NCBI RefSeq assembly: GCF_041146395.1
Contig: NC_090989.1
Location: 246,440,843 to 246,504,842 of the forward strand
Length of the DNA stretch: 64,000 nt
Source of the DNA: Eulemur rufifrons
Lineage: Eukaryota > Chordata > Mammalia > Primates > Lemuridae
Reading direction: 5' to 3'
Of this stretch, positions 23,018 to 33,609 are shown one piece after another. Position numbers and translations under genes: made by a program. The notes beneath the pieces were generated by a model, which saw nothing but the letters and a program-made list of their open reading frames with translations, searched no databases and was not told where the DNA came from. Position 1 is the stretch's first letter; every line of letters starts with the position of its first letter.

Positions 23018-23560
23018 TGCAGTGGCAGGCAGATTTCCAAGATGGCCCTAATGATCTCTCCTTCCTGGTATCTGTGCTCTTGTATAGTCTTCTCCAGTTG
23101 AGGGAGGGCTGGACCTAGTGACTTACTTCTAGTGAAAAGAATATAGCAAAAGGGATGGGAACACTTCTGAGATTAGGTTATAAAGGACCATGACTTCTTG
23201 CTCACATACTCTTTCACTCCCTTGCTTGCTCATTTTGATGAAGCCAGCTGCCACGTTGCAAGCTCTCCTACTCAGAGGCCCACATGGCAATGAACCGAGG
23301 GTGGCTTCCAGTTACCAGCCAGTGAGGAATGAAGGCCCTCAGGCCAATGGTCCACTAGGAAATGAATCCTGCCAGTAACCACTGGGTAAGCTCAGAAACA
23401 GATTCTTCCCAGTCGAGCCTTGACATGAGAGAACCTAAACTGGAGAACCCAGCTATGCCGTGTTCTGACTCCTGACCCACAGAAACTGTGAGATAATAAA
23501 TGTTTTTTTAAGTCACTAAGTCAGGGAGTATTTTGTTATGCAGCCATAGACAAATAATAT
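23018..23560 (+). mobile_element. MaLR-like LTR (MLT1 type)
   Basis: Landmarks are 'caagatggccctaatgatct', GGTTATAAAGGACCATGACT, 'tctgactcctgacccacag' and AAACTGTGAGATAATAAATG, ending TTTTGTTATGCAGCCATAGA. The A tail and duplication of the Alu at 22708 lie directly before it. Confidence 0.75.
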
Positions 23561-23561
23561 A

Positions 23562-23775
23562 GCTATGTAAAGCATCATTGTTTATAATCACACACACAAA
23601 AAAGGAAATCCAAAAGTCCATTCAGAGGGAAACTAGTTCAACAGAGAATGGTACATCCATACAAGAGATATTGGGCAACCCTCCAAATACGAGGTCAATA
23701 TATCTATATCGATATGGAACAAAATCCATGAAAATGAAAAAGCAAATTGCAAAAACAATGTGGAACTTCTAAAAC
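23562..23775 (+). mobile_element. L1M-like 3' fragment
   Basis: 'catcattgtttataatcaca', GGAAATCCAAAAGTCCATTC, AATGGTACATCCATACAAGA and 'atgaaaatgaaaaagcaaat' match the ORF2-end/3'UTR of old L1. Confidence 0.65.
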
Positions 23776-24054
23776 ATGGCAGATACCTACATTTATTCCT
23801 AAAAACTCCAGACAAGCTGCTCAGCCAGTGTTCCCATCTCAGAAAACAGCAATTCTAGTCATCTACCCAATCCATCTCAAAATTATATAGTTTACCTTCA
23901 AATTGCTATCACATCCCACACTTGGTGCCCCTTCCCCAGCAAGCACTCTCATCCACTCTTTACAGCCATCATCCTCTCTTTACAGCTGCCATGGACCAGG
24001 CTGGTCATGCTGCCTCCACTTCTTCTCTTCAACAATCTATTTCCAGACAGTAGT

Positions 24055-24300
24055 CAGAGTGGTACTTTAAGAGTATAAGTGAAATCAGGCCACTGCCCTT
24101 GTCAAGCCCTGTAAAGCCTTCCCATTACACTCAGAATAAAAACCAATGATGCTATGTTGGTTCACAAAGCCATGATCTACAGACCTGGCCCTTGGAAATC
24201 TCTCCTTTCTGTTTAATTCTCACCCTCACTTAGCTGCTCCATCCACAGTGGCCTCCTTGATGTTTCTATAACACGCCAAGTCTACTATCACTTCAGGGCT
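24055..24300 (+). mobile_element. L2 fragment, 5' part of an interrupted copy
   Basis: GAAATCAGGCCACTGCCCTT, 'cctgtaaagccttcccatta', CACTCAGAATAAAAACCAAT and CCACAGTGGCCTCCTTGATG run in LINE2 order to CACTTCAGGGCT, where the LTR begins. Confidence 0.8.
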
Positions 24301-24769
24301 ATATTAGTTTGCTAGGGCTGCCATAACAAAGAACCCAAAACTGGATGGCTTAAATAAGAAAGAAACGTATTGTCTCAGTTTTGGACACTAGCAATCTGAA
24401 ATCAAGGTGTTGGCAGGGTCATACTCTCTCTGAAGGCACCAGGAAAGGATCTGTTCCATGTCTCTCTCTTTGTTTCTGATGGTTTTCTGGCATCTTAAGT
24501 GTTCCTTGGCTTGTAGACTTATCACTCCAATCTCTATCTTCATCTTTATGTGGTGTTCTCCCTGTGTGTATGTCTGTCTCTAAATTTCCCCTTTTTATGA
24601 GGACAGCAGTCATTTTGGATTAGGCGCCCACCCTACCCCAGTATGACCTCAGGTTAACTAAATATATCTATAATGACTCTATTTCCAAAAAATGTCACAT
24701 TCAGAGGTATTGAAGGGTAGGACTTCTACATAAGAGTTTGGGGTGGGGGACATAATTCAAACCATAATA
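24301..24769 (-). mobile_element. MaLR LTR (MLT1 type) inserted in an L2
   Basis: The antisense LTR opens TATTAGTTTGCTAGGGCTGC and contains AAAACTGGATGGCTTAAATA, 'ctccctgtgtgtatgtctgt', TATGAGGACAGCAGTCATTT and GGGACATAATTCAAACCATA. The L2 reading resumes immediately after it. Confidence 0.88.
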
Positions 24770-24820
24770 AGAGCCTTTGCAATCGCTGTTCCCTCTTCCT
24801 AAAAATCTCTTTATCCAGTG
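24770..24820 (+). mobile_element. L2 fragment, continuation after the LTR
   Basis: GAGCCTTTGCAATCGCTGTT plus CCCTCTTCCT continues the L2 'cagggcctttgcacttgctg' block cut at 24300. Confidence 0.75.
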
Positions 24821-25528
24821 AGGCTGCAGTGATTTCAAAATGTTGAGAAGGAATCTGAATTTTACACATATGTTTGTCTACATGACAGCTGAATACTTTG
24901 GATATTTGAAACAATTCAGTTAAAGCTATTGATCTAGGAGCCAGCATAAGTATAATTAAAAATTGCTGAATGTGCATTGTAGACATCCAACTTACAAGGG
25001 GAATAATTGGCCGGGAGTTATAGCTACTGTGCTCTGAAATCCATTTCTGCATTTGTGCTCAAACTCTGTTTCCTGTAGGCTACTCCTAGTTATTGAGTGA
25101 GCGTGGCAAAGATACGAAGGCAAACCTATTCCTGGGAGATGAAAATTCACCTGACAGGTGGCTTTGGCTAAAAGACTCCCCAGTAGCCTTGCCAGACTCT
25201 CTTAGAATAGCACCGCACTCTAGGAGGCTTCTGCTCAGCCTTCCTCCCTCCTGTCTCTTCTTCCCCTGGGTTCCTCCCTCCTCTCTCTCTTCCCCATAGG
25301 TCTCCCAGGCTCCTGCAGTGTACTCCTCTTTTCCCACACAGTCAGAGCACTCAAAAGAACTCTGTACTTGGTTGAATGCTATGCTGTTGCCACCTTGAAA
25401 TTCTTAATGTTATTTTTGAGCAAGGGGCCCCACATTTTTATTTTCCCCCCACTATGGTCTTGCTCACAGGAGTTGCTTTAATAAGTCTCTTGCATATCTA
25501 ACCCTAATACCCCAGATATCAGCATGAC
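24821..25528. other. non-L2 sequence between two L2 pieces
   Basis: About 700 bases separate the L2 segments at 24820 and 25529. I recognise no element in it; it may be another old insertion or unalignable L2. A pyrimidine-rich patch lies at about 25235-25300. Confidence 0.5.
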
Positions 25529-25835
25529 TCTTCATCACTTCATGCAATCCTGTGCTCAAAGGTCACTCCTCAGAGAAGCTTCTTTTGTCATCCTAAGTAA
25601 AGCACATTCACACAACCCAGTCCTTCTCCCATTACCCTGCCTTTATTTTCTTCATAGCTCCATCTGATTTTATTAAATATTTTATTTATTGTTTATTTTG
25701 TCTTTCCTTAGAGAATGAAAACTATATAGGAGCAAACACTTTGTGTTGTTTATTGTTGTACCCCAGCACCTATAACAATGCCAGGGACATGTCAGGTAGT
25801 CAATAAATAGTTTGTGAATGAATTAACTTACAAAG
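25529..25835 (+). mobile_element. L2 3' end
   Basis: GTCACTCCTCAGAGAAGCTT, 'ttattttcttcatagctcc', TATTTATTGTTTATTTTGTC, 'accccagcacctataacaat' and AATAGTTTGTGAATGAAT is the LINE2 end in correct order. Confidence 0.88.
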
Positions 25836-26082
25836 AAATAAATGTCAGACTGAACTCATCCAGACCTTCCTTCAGTTCCAAACATGTATAAAATATAACC
25901 CATTGTGGCCATCATGAGAATGTACTTTATAGACATATAAAATAATACTTTTCTTTTTAATACAGGTCAAAAATGAAGAGAGAATCGAACATCAAAGCAT
26001 TAGGCATGAGAACAAATATTGCAATCACTCAAAGGTGGGCTGAATCTGGAACAACTGCTTAGGGGTCTAGGCCTTGGATTTT

Positions 26083-26523
26083 TTTTCTTGTTTTATATTT
26101 TTATTTCAAAATGTTATGGGGGTACAAACGTTGAGCTTACATATATTGCCTTGGCACTGCTTGAGTCAGAGCTACAAGCATGCCTGTCCCCAGACAGTGC
26201 GCACCACACCCACTAGGTATGTATTTACCTAAACCCTTCTCCTCTCTCCCTCCTGCCCAACACCTGATGAATGTTACTACCGTATGTGCAAATAAATGTT
26301 GCTCAATTAGTACCAATTTGATAGTGACTACATGCGGTGCTTGTTTTTCCATTCTTGTGATACTTTAATTAGAAGAATGGGCTCCAGCACCATCCAGGAT
26401 AATATAAGAGGTGCTATATCACCATTGTTTCTTATAGCTGAGTAGTACTCCATGGTATACATATACCACATTTTATTAATCCACTCATGCATTGATGGGC
26501 ACTTGGGTTGTTTCCACATCTTG
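26083..26523 (-). mobile_element. 5'-truncated young L1 with 16-bp TSD
   Basis: On the minus strand it encodes KMWYMYTMEYYSAIRNN, the L1 ORF2 C-terminal signature, followed by an L1 3'UTR that ends at a T-rich (poly-A) tract at 26083. The duplication is CTAGGCCTTGGATTTT at 26067-26082 and CTAGGCCTTTGATTTT at 26524-26539 (one mismatch). Only about 440 bases inserted, so it cannot encode a functional enzyme. Confidence 0.93.
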
Positions 26524-26730
26524 CTAGGCCTTTGATTTTAATGTCCAGGGCACCCAGTGATTAGTGTGATGTGGCCCTGTGTCCATGCAAGTTAAGAGAC
26601 TGGAACTGACATAACTGAATCAAGTCAGAATTCTTGAAAACCTCTATTTACATAAAAAAATAGGACTAGAAAAACTACCACTTCCTCCAGTAGGTCAGGG
26701 AAGAGGCAAGTAAGTCTGCATTACGCCCCA

Positions 26731-26763
26731 GTCTCAAGGTAAAAAAAAAAAAAAAAAAAAAAA
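26731..26763. repeat. poly(A) tract
   Basis: More than 20 consecutive A after CAAGGT. It could be the tail of an unrecognised plus-strand retroelement upstream (26540-26740) or a simple repeat. Confidence 0.8.
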
Positions 26764-26869
26764 ATGCATAGAATGAAAAAAATAAATAAAAACCAACCCA
26801 GCCCGTACCATGCACAAGTGTATTGCCCAAATTTACATTGTTTAGACTGTGCAAGAATCCTGAACTGAC

Positions 26870-27475
26870 AAATCCCTATAAAAAATGTTCCCAGAACCAG
26901 AGAAACCTCAGTAGAAGCAAACTCAAACTGCTCTGTAGAAATACTTTCATACTTCAGGACTCACAAGACTCCCTCAGAATAAACAATTCCTGCTGAACCA
27001 ACGAGACAAAGAACCAAACCATTCAGAAGGTGAGGTCACATACATGAGCAGAAGAATTAGCACCACCAAACCTGATGGTAAGAGAATAATCTGATGGGGT
27101 CTATATACTAATTATGGTTAATGAAAGAACCATCCTCTACGAAAAAAGGGCAGATTTGGGAAAAAAAACTGAATAGAATTCAAAAATACAATTCAAAAGT
27201 GAACAAAAGTTGAATTGCATATTAGATGCAACTAAAAAGAAAATTAGTGCCATGAAAGATGGACCTGAAGAAAGTATTCCAAATGTAGCAGAGAGAGAAA
27301 AAATGAGATAGAAAAATGTGAAAGAGAGGTTATAAGACATGGAGAGTAAATTGAGAAAACAAAACATACATTTAATTGAAATTCCAGGAGGAAGGAGTAG
27401 GAGAATTTAACAGAATTAAAGCAATACATGTGTTCTTGATCTAGAAAATTACAAATCCCAAGCAAGGTTCCAAAG

Positions 27476-27516
<41 letters not shown>

Positions 27517-27733
27517 GATAAACCACAGGAGAGCCAAACAGAAAATCATAAAAGCAACTAGAGAGCAAAAGATAAATCACCAAACTAATAATGACAATCA
27601 GATTAGCAGTAGACATTTCATTAATGATATAGAGGCCAGAAGATAATGGAATAACACATTTAAAGTGGTAAAAGAAAAATAACTGTCAAACTAATATTCT
27701 ATATCTTATTAAATTACTGCTCAAAAATGAGGA
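26870..27733 (+). mobile_element. HAL1/L1-like LINE segment, upstream of an LTR
   Basis: AATTGAAATTCCAGGAGGAA, 'caatacatgtgttcttgatc', 'caggagagccaaacagaaaa', AAAAGCAACTAGAGAGCAAA, GACAATCAGATTAGCAGTAG, AGGCCAGAAGATAATGGAAT and AATAACTGTCAAACTAATAT follow the ORF1 order of HAL1/old L1. Every reading frame is broken. A (CA)17 microsatellite sits inside it. Confidence 0.75.
27479..27512. repeat. (CA)17 microsatellite
   Basis: Seventeen uninterrupted CA units within the HAL1/L1-like segment. It is likely to be length-polymorphic. Confidence 0.97.
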
Positions 27734-28120
27734 CATCTTAGTCTGTCTTATGCTGTTATAACCAGATACCACAGACTAGGTAATTTATAAAGAACAGAAA
27801 TTTATTCCCTCACAATTCTGGAGCCGGGGACGTCCAAGGTCAAGGTGCCAGCATATGGTTAGGGCTTTCTTGCTGTGTCATAACATGGTGGAAAGCATCA
27901 AATGGGTAACAGAGAGGGAAGGTGGCTAAACTCATCCTTTATGAGGAACCCGCCCCCTCGATAACGAACCCACTCCCACAATAATGGCATTAATCCATTC
28001 ATAAGGGCAGAGGCTTCGTGATCTGATCACCTCTTAAAGGTCCAACCTCTCAACACCATTGCCTTGAGGATGACGTTCTTAACATATGAACTTTGAGAGA
28101 CACATTGAAACTATTGCAGG
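27734..28120 (-). mobile_element. MaLR-type LTR inserted in the HAL1/L1 block
   Basis: Antisense landmarks are CTTAGTCTGTCTTATGCTGT, AGATACCACAGACTAGGTAA, TTTATAAAGAACAGAAATTT, GGTCAAGGTGCCAGCATATG and AACATATGAACTTTGAGAGA. HAL1-like reading resumes at GGTGAAATAAAAACATTTTC. Confidence 0.85.
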
Positions 28121-29770
28121 GGGTGAAATAAAAACATTTTCATTCAAAAAAAGAAGAGACTACACAATTCACAGACCCCCCCACCAAAAAAAACTAAGCA
28201 ATAACAATATATTTTAATATGAAGTAAACTGAGAAAGAAGTAAGATAAATGAGCAATGATGAGCAAAGAAGATAAACATGTTAGCAAATTTTATAAAAAT
28301 CCCTATTTTTAAATACTTTTCCCATTACCCAGATAAGAAAGGCAAAAAACAAACAAACAAATATACATATATATATAAAGATTAATGTGGAAAGGAGTTA
28401 TAAACAACTCAGAATAAAATATTAGACACTAATAATATGGAAGGGCAATTAACTTAAATATTCTAAGATCCGTACATTGTTTGATAGGGGAATAGCAATT
28501 TTGAATAATTTAAAACTTTTAAAAAGCTAAGCATGCATACTATAATTTTTAGGAAGATGAGGGAGGACATGGGAGAGAAGAAATATTAATAGAATATATA
28601 ACTACTGAAGTAGTAGAAGGGAGAAAAAGGGGAAAAAGAATACACAAATGAGACACGTACAGAAAAAACCAGAATAAATTTGCCATCAGCAGATCCTCAT
28701 TAAAGAAAATTCTAAAGAATGTACTTCAGGCAAAAGGAAAGTGATCACAAATATAAGACATATAGGAGGAGATATAAAAAGAAATTGCAAGAATACAAGA
28801 AGATATAAGAAAGAATTAAAAGGATAGAAAGTGATAAATACATAGGTAAGTAAATATAAGCATTCCCTCTATAAAATAATTTTTTAAAATGCTCTATGGC
28901 ATTTTTAAAAGAAAAAAATACATAGACTTAAAACACACAAGAAGACTAGCATAAGGATTGAGGGGGGTATAAATCAGAAGGGTGGTGTTCAAAGGAAGGT
29001 AAAGATATTGATAACTTTAGAATTTAGTAAGTTAAAGATGTATGTAATTACTAGGTAATTACATTGAAAGAATAAAACAGTATAACTTTCAGAGTGGTAC
29101 AGAAGAAAAAATGAAGTGAGACAGCAAACCCAATGAATCTATAAGAAGACAAAAAATGAGAGAAAGAATTTTGGGACAAACAGAAAGCACAAAAATTTCA
29201 GCAGATGTGAATTAAAATATATCAGTACAGTTAATTATAACAAATGTAAATTCACTGAATTTACTCCAGCTAAAAGACAGTGACAAACTGAAATGCTTAC
29301 TGAGGCAGAGTAGGCCACATAAATTAGTTAACAGCCAGGTATGGGAAGGCAGCAGCTCAAATGAAATGGCAACTGATGTCTTCTCGAGGTCAGGGAGACA
29401 ACAGAGTACGGTGGGGCCTGAGGTAGACTGGTGAGAATATATCTGTCTAAAGAAGGCAGCTCTCACAGATTGTTGCCATGAAGGAACACAAGCCCAATGT
29501 CATAGATGTTAACTTTCAAACAAAGCTGGAAACTCAGAGTTTTCTGGAAAATCTGAATTTTTAAACATCGGTCACTGATTTTTTAAAAAGCAAATACTGA
29601 AAAAAAAAAAGAAAGAAAAAGGAAATGCTATTAATCCAGTGGATGGAATAAAGGAGATGAAATAGGTAAATGAGCAAAAAGCATGGTAAGTAAAATGCAA
29701 AAACAAAGACATCAAAAGAGAAAAAAAGAACTACCCTTGCAAACCCTTGCAACATGAATGGAAGCGATAG
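28121..29770 (+). mobile_element. HAL1/L1-like LINE segment, downstream of the LTR
   Basis: GGTGAAATAAAAACATTTTC continues the ORF1 region. TTTGCCATCAGCAGATCCTC and GTACTTCAGGCAAAAGGAAA at about 28678-28740 are the next blocks. Between them lie about 480 bases that resemble later LINE sequence (AGCAATGATGAGCAAAGAAG), so the element looks rearranged or is two overlapping copies. 'ttactccagctaaaagacag' near 29262 is again L1-like. Confidence 0.55.
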
Positions 29771-30174
29771 CTTATACTAAAACACGACTGTCATCCCCAC
29801 CCTGTAATTTCCACCCTGTTCAACCTTATCATTTGGCTGAAAAGACCTAACATTAAAGGATGGGAAAAACACTGAATAATCCAAACATAAAGCACATGGA
29901 GCCCCAGTGGTGGCTCAAAACTCAAAATAATGTCTGGATGTTTGTTCCATCAGTTCTGCTTATACCAAGTCTCCTCTGGGGGCTTACGAGATATCTGGGC
30001 TTATCTAGCTATTAAGAGAAATAGTGATGTTAAAAGGAACCTCTCATGCCTGAAAGAATGGGGAGGAGGATGAAGAGAAAGGAAAAGAAAAATCAATGCC
30101 ATTCACCTTAAGTTACTCTCTGAGTCTGTTATTTGAGCCAGTTCCTGGAATGTCAGTTCTTGTCCATAGCCTAT

Positions 30175-30300
30175 GAGGTAAGGTCTGAAATGTTCAGCGC
30201 GGCTTCCAAGGCCCTTCAGACCTGGCCGGGCTGCATCTCAGCCCCTGCCTCCCCACCTTTGCCCATGCTGGTCCCCCTGCCAGGATGTTTTCATCTCCCC
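30175..30300 (+). mobile_element. L2 fragment
   Basis: 'ggcccttcagacctggccgg' followed by CATGCTGGTCCCCCTGCCAG and GATGTTTTCATCTCCCC is the LINE2 'ctgtgccctctgcctggaatg' zone. Confidence 0.65.
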
Positions 30301-32440
30301 TTCTGCACTGTAAGCCAAATCCTTTCCAAAGGAAGCATTCTCTAAAGGTTGCTTGAGGTTCCTGATGAAATCCCTGTATAAGGAATGTGCCACATGGCTA
30401 TTTTTAAACTTAGTTGTGCTCTGAAAAAATATGTGTAACGAGACAAAGAAAATTGTGTTCATCATTATTCCAGCAGGCATAAGGGGCAAATGGTTGGCCT
30501 GCTGGGGCAGCTTCTGCAAAGGAATGCAGCCAGAGTGGGGACCAGCCTCTTTTCCCTAGAGGGTCTTCCTTATGGACAGGCCTCCAGCTAACCTGCCCTA
30601 TCCACTGGAAAGCATAGTTGCAGTGCCTACAGTTCAATCTCTTTACGAGGTGTATGTATGTATTTGAGGGCTTAAAAGTGATTACTGTCTCCAGAATACA
30701 AAAAGAAAAACATAAAAATTATCAGATGTTTATGTAAATGTCTGTACACATATGGCATTTACTTCTTTAACTGTTAAATCTAGCATTCAAAAATACTTTG
30801 TTATGCATGAAAACAATTGATAGATTAAGTTTTCTCACTTTTTAAGGATTCTTGACTGCATAACTCCCTAGAAATCAGAGCCAATCACAAGTTGAATGAA
30901 TTACTTATAGTCAAATGATTTCAAAAGCCCAATTATAAAAATGCTTTTCATCGCTTGCAGCAAAATTACACTTAATGTGGGGTGTGGGTGCACATTGATA
31001 TGTTTGGTATGTGTGTGGGCAGAAGACCTAGGGCCTCAGAACGTCCTGGAAGACCTGGTCCTGTGCACTGCCGGAGGGGCCCAGGAAAGCAGGCAGAATG
31101 TGAGTGACTGGGGGGGGGGGGGGCGGGGGGGCTGTGTAGTCCATCCTCAGCTGCTCACCCTTCATGAATGGATCTTCAGTTAAAGCTACAGATGCGGGAA
31201 AATGCTGCTTTGCACTGGATTTCTTATAAAAATGGAAAAACGTTAAAGCTTTGAGCCCATATTGTATTCTGGGTGGAAATGAGGGGGTTGTGTGATTTAG
31301 GAGCAGGGACAGAGACACAAAAGAGGGCCTGGGCAGGGTGAGGGCCCATGCTGAGCTCACAGTCCCAAACATTGGGGTTCAGGCCAAGTTCTGTCTGCAT
31401 CATTAAAGGGCAGGGATGCCCCAAGTGAGAAATGTTAACTGCATTCCAAATGTATGCACTTCTGAAAATGTAGAGCCTATCAAGATTGTTTGGAACCAAG
31501 GATGGGTTGAAAATGGAAGTGATCAGGAGTCCTTTTAGGGGCTCCCATTCAGAGGTTCCCATTAATTCAGAGAAAAGGGGGAAGAGCTAGTAAAGTGCTA
31601 TCACAGAAGAACCTGATCCAACAAGGGCTCCCAGTGTTCCCACGGCAGCCCCCTCTCTAACAGGTGGGCTCTTTGCTTCCAGTTATAATGGACTTACGGT
31701 AAAAAATAAAACAAATCAAAAAACCTGGGTGGGGCAGGAAGCCATATGGGAAGGGAACATTTCTCCCAGTGCAAAACTGATGGGAGGGAAGCAGTTAGCC
31801 AAGAGCAGACCAAAGTCCATTATTTTACATTTATTTTTACTTTAAATTAGAAAGTATAAAGAATTTGAAAAATATTTTCTGTTAGCCTCCAACCTTGGGG
31901 TCACTCTAACCTATCCACATTCAAGGGCCACCATAAAGGATAATCCCCTTCTGTTTGCTCCAGACCTTGTTCCTGCTGCAGGTCAGGTCTGCCTACCTCT
32001 CAAGCCTTGCACCTGCTTGCACAAATCAACCCCTCTGCCCCCACACCTCTCCCTCTGGCTCTTCCTCTCCCTCTCCCATGTGCTCTCTCTGTCTGAGAAC
32101 TCAGCACTTCATGCATCCTCAGGCTTTTTCTGCAGGCACCCACATCCAAGCGTAGGCTCCCCAGGGTACCAGCTAATAAACTACATCCACACAGCCAGGT
32201 TGAGGTATTCATCTTAGAAGGGGACTCTGGGACATAACAGTAACAGTGACCATTGCCCCTCAGTTAATGGAAACTTGACTCCTAGCCTTTAACCCTGACA
32301 ACACATGATCTACCCTGGAAAGTTGGCTTTGCCACTATTTTTAAACAGACCATGCATCCAACCTCTAGATCATCATTTTCCATTGCCAGGTGGACAGTTT
32401 CAGTTGTATGTCTCATCAGCATCCTGTCCATATATTGATG
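30301..32440. other. intron, no element recognised apart from a G-run
   Basis: Several 93-114 codon frames occur (for example 31028-31372 minus), but one runs through the homopolymer G tract and gives a poly-Pro artefact. Nothing resembles a known domain. Confidence 0.55.
31110..31131. repeat. G14-C-G7 tract
   Basis: Fourteen G, one C and seven G. It can in principle form a G-quadruplex on the plus strand and is a likely assembly-error site. Confidence 0.95.
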
Positions 32441-32720
32441 ATACATTAATAACAATAAGCATCACAGCAAATACATCTATATTATCACTTACTCCATAAT
32501 AACTCATTTGATCTTCGAAACAGCCTATAAGGTAGGTGCTGTTATTTGCAGATGAGGAAACTGAGAAAGGCTAAATAACTTACCCAACAACCACTTGGCA
32601 AGGCAGGAACTGTCAAGCTCATTTTACAGAGGAAGGAAATGCATTCGCTGAGGTTAGGTGACTTGCTTGCAGAAGCAGAAGTGAAATCCACCTCTGCTGG
32701 CTCTAAAGCCTATTTCCTCC
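32440..32720 (-). mobile_element. two MIR-type pieces, antisense
   Basis: The first piece has GAAACAGCCTATAAGGTAGG, 'gcagatgaggaaactgaga' and AAATAACTTACCCAACAACC. A second copy of the core follows (CTCATTTTACAGAGGAAGGA, 'ggtgacttgcttgcag'). The duplicated core indicates two insertions or an internal duplication. Confidence 0.75.
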
Positions 32721-33254
32721 CCAGGTGTCACGGCCTCTCCAACACCACTATTTCTGTTAAGAACTACAGCTCTCACCAATCACACAGCCCCAGACTTCAG
32801 CATTGCCTTGGGCAATTCTTGGCTCCTGAAGTCCAATCAGTCACCAAGTCCTGTTGATGGTGTTTCTGGAATGTCTCCAGCATTAGCCCCTTTCTCTGCA
32901 CTCCCACGGCTCCTGCCTTTTCTCCTATCAATTCTTGTGTGGACCGTCTCAAAACTGCTCCTACATCCTACGTCCTCTTCCCTCTCTATCCTTATGGTAA
33001 ATTATTCTTCTTTAAAATATAGCTCTGTAAAATGCCAACAGCAGAATTACTGCATATTGGGGGTTTTTCCCTTTGTGCTCTTCTGTTTATTGTGTTGGAG
33101 GCATTGAGAATATACTGCTTTTGTACTAGGTAAAAACTCTCTCAATATAAAAGTCAATGACATTATTGCTAACCACATAACTGCAAACTCGCTGAGCTGA
33201 TATTCAAGCCTCTGCAATAAGAGAGTCAAAAATCTACATTTAATTTTTCCAGTC

Positions 33255-33600
33255 AATATTTCTTGAGCACTCATTGCATCAGGCTGGGTTTTCTGTGATG
33301 AACAACAGACATAACTCTTATCTTAATAGAGTTTACAGTCTGGTGCGGGAGAAGCCATTAGAAAGACAGACACACACACACACACACCCCCCCCCCCCCA
33401 TAGGCTATACAATTACAAATTGTGCTATGTTCTAAGAATGAAAAAAGCAAGTGCTACAAGAGAAGACACAAGGCAAGAACTAGTTTAGATGGTGGGTCCA
33501 GGAATGCCTCTTTGAAGAAGATACTTGTGCAGAGACTGAGCATTCAAGGATAGCTCTATTAGAAGCAAGTCAAAGAGTGCAAAGAGCTTCTGACACAGGA
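33255..33600 (+). mobile_element. L2 fragment with embedded simple repeat
   Basis: 'caatatttcttgagcactca', GAACAACAGACATAACTC, TAGAGTTTACAGTCTGGTG and 'ggaatgcctctttgaagaag' follow the LINE2 order. A (CA)8-C13 block interrupts it at 33371-33399. Confidence 0.75.
33371..33399. repeat. (CA)8 followed by (C)13
   Basis: Eight CA units run directly into thirteen C. Confidence 0.95.
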
Positions 33601-33609
33601 GGACTGCCC

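Noticed and set aside
27479..27512. Cys/Val-rich peptide (CVCVCV) in a 101-codon minus-strand frame
   Set aside because: It is a translation of the (CA)17 microsatellite within a LINE relic.
31028..31372. 114-codon minus-strand frame with a poly-proline run
   Set aside because: The proline run is a translation of the G14 homopolymer; nothing else in it is recognisable.
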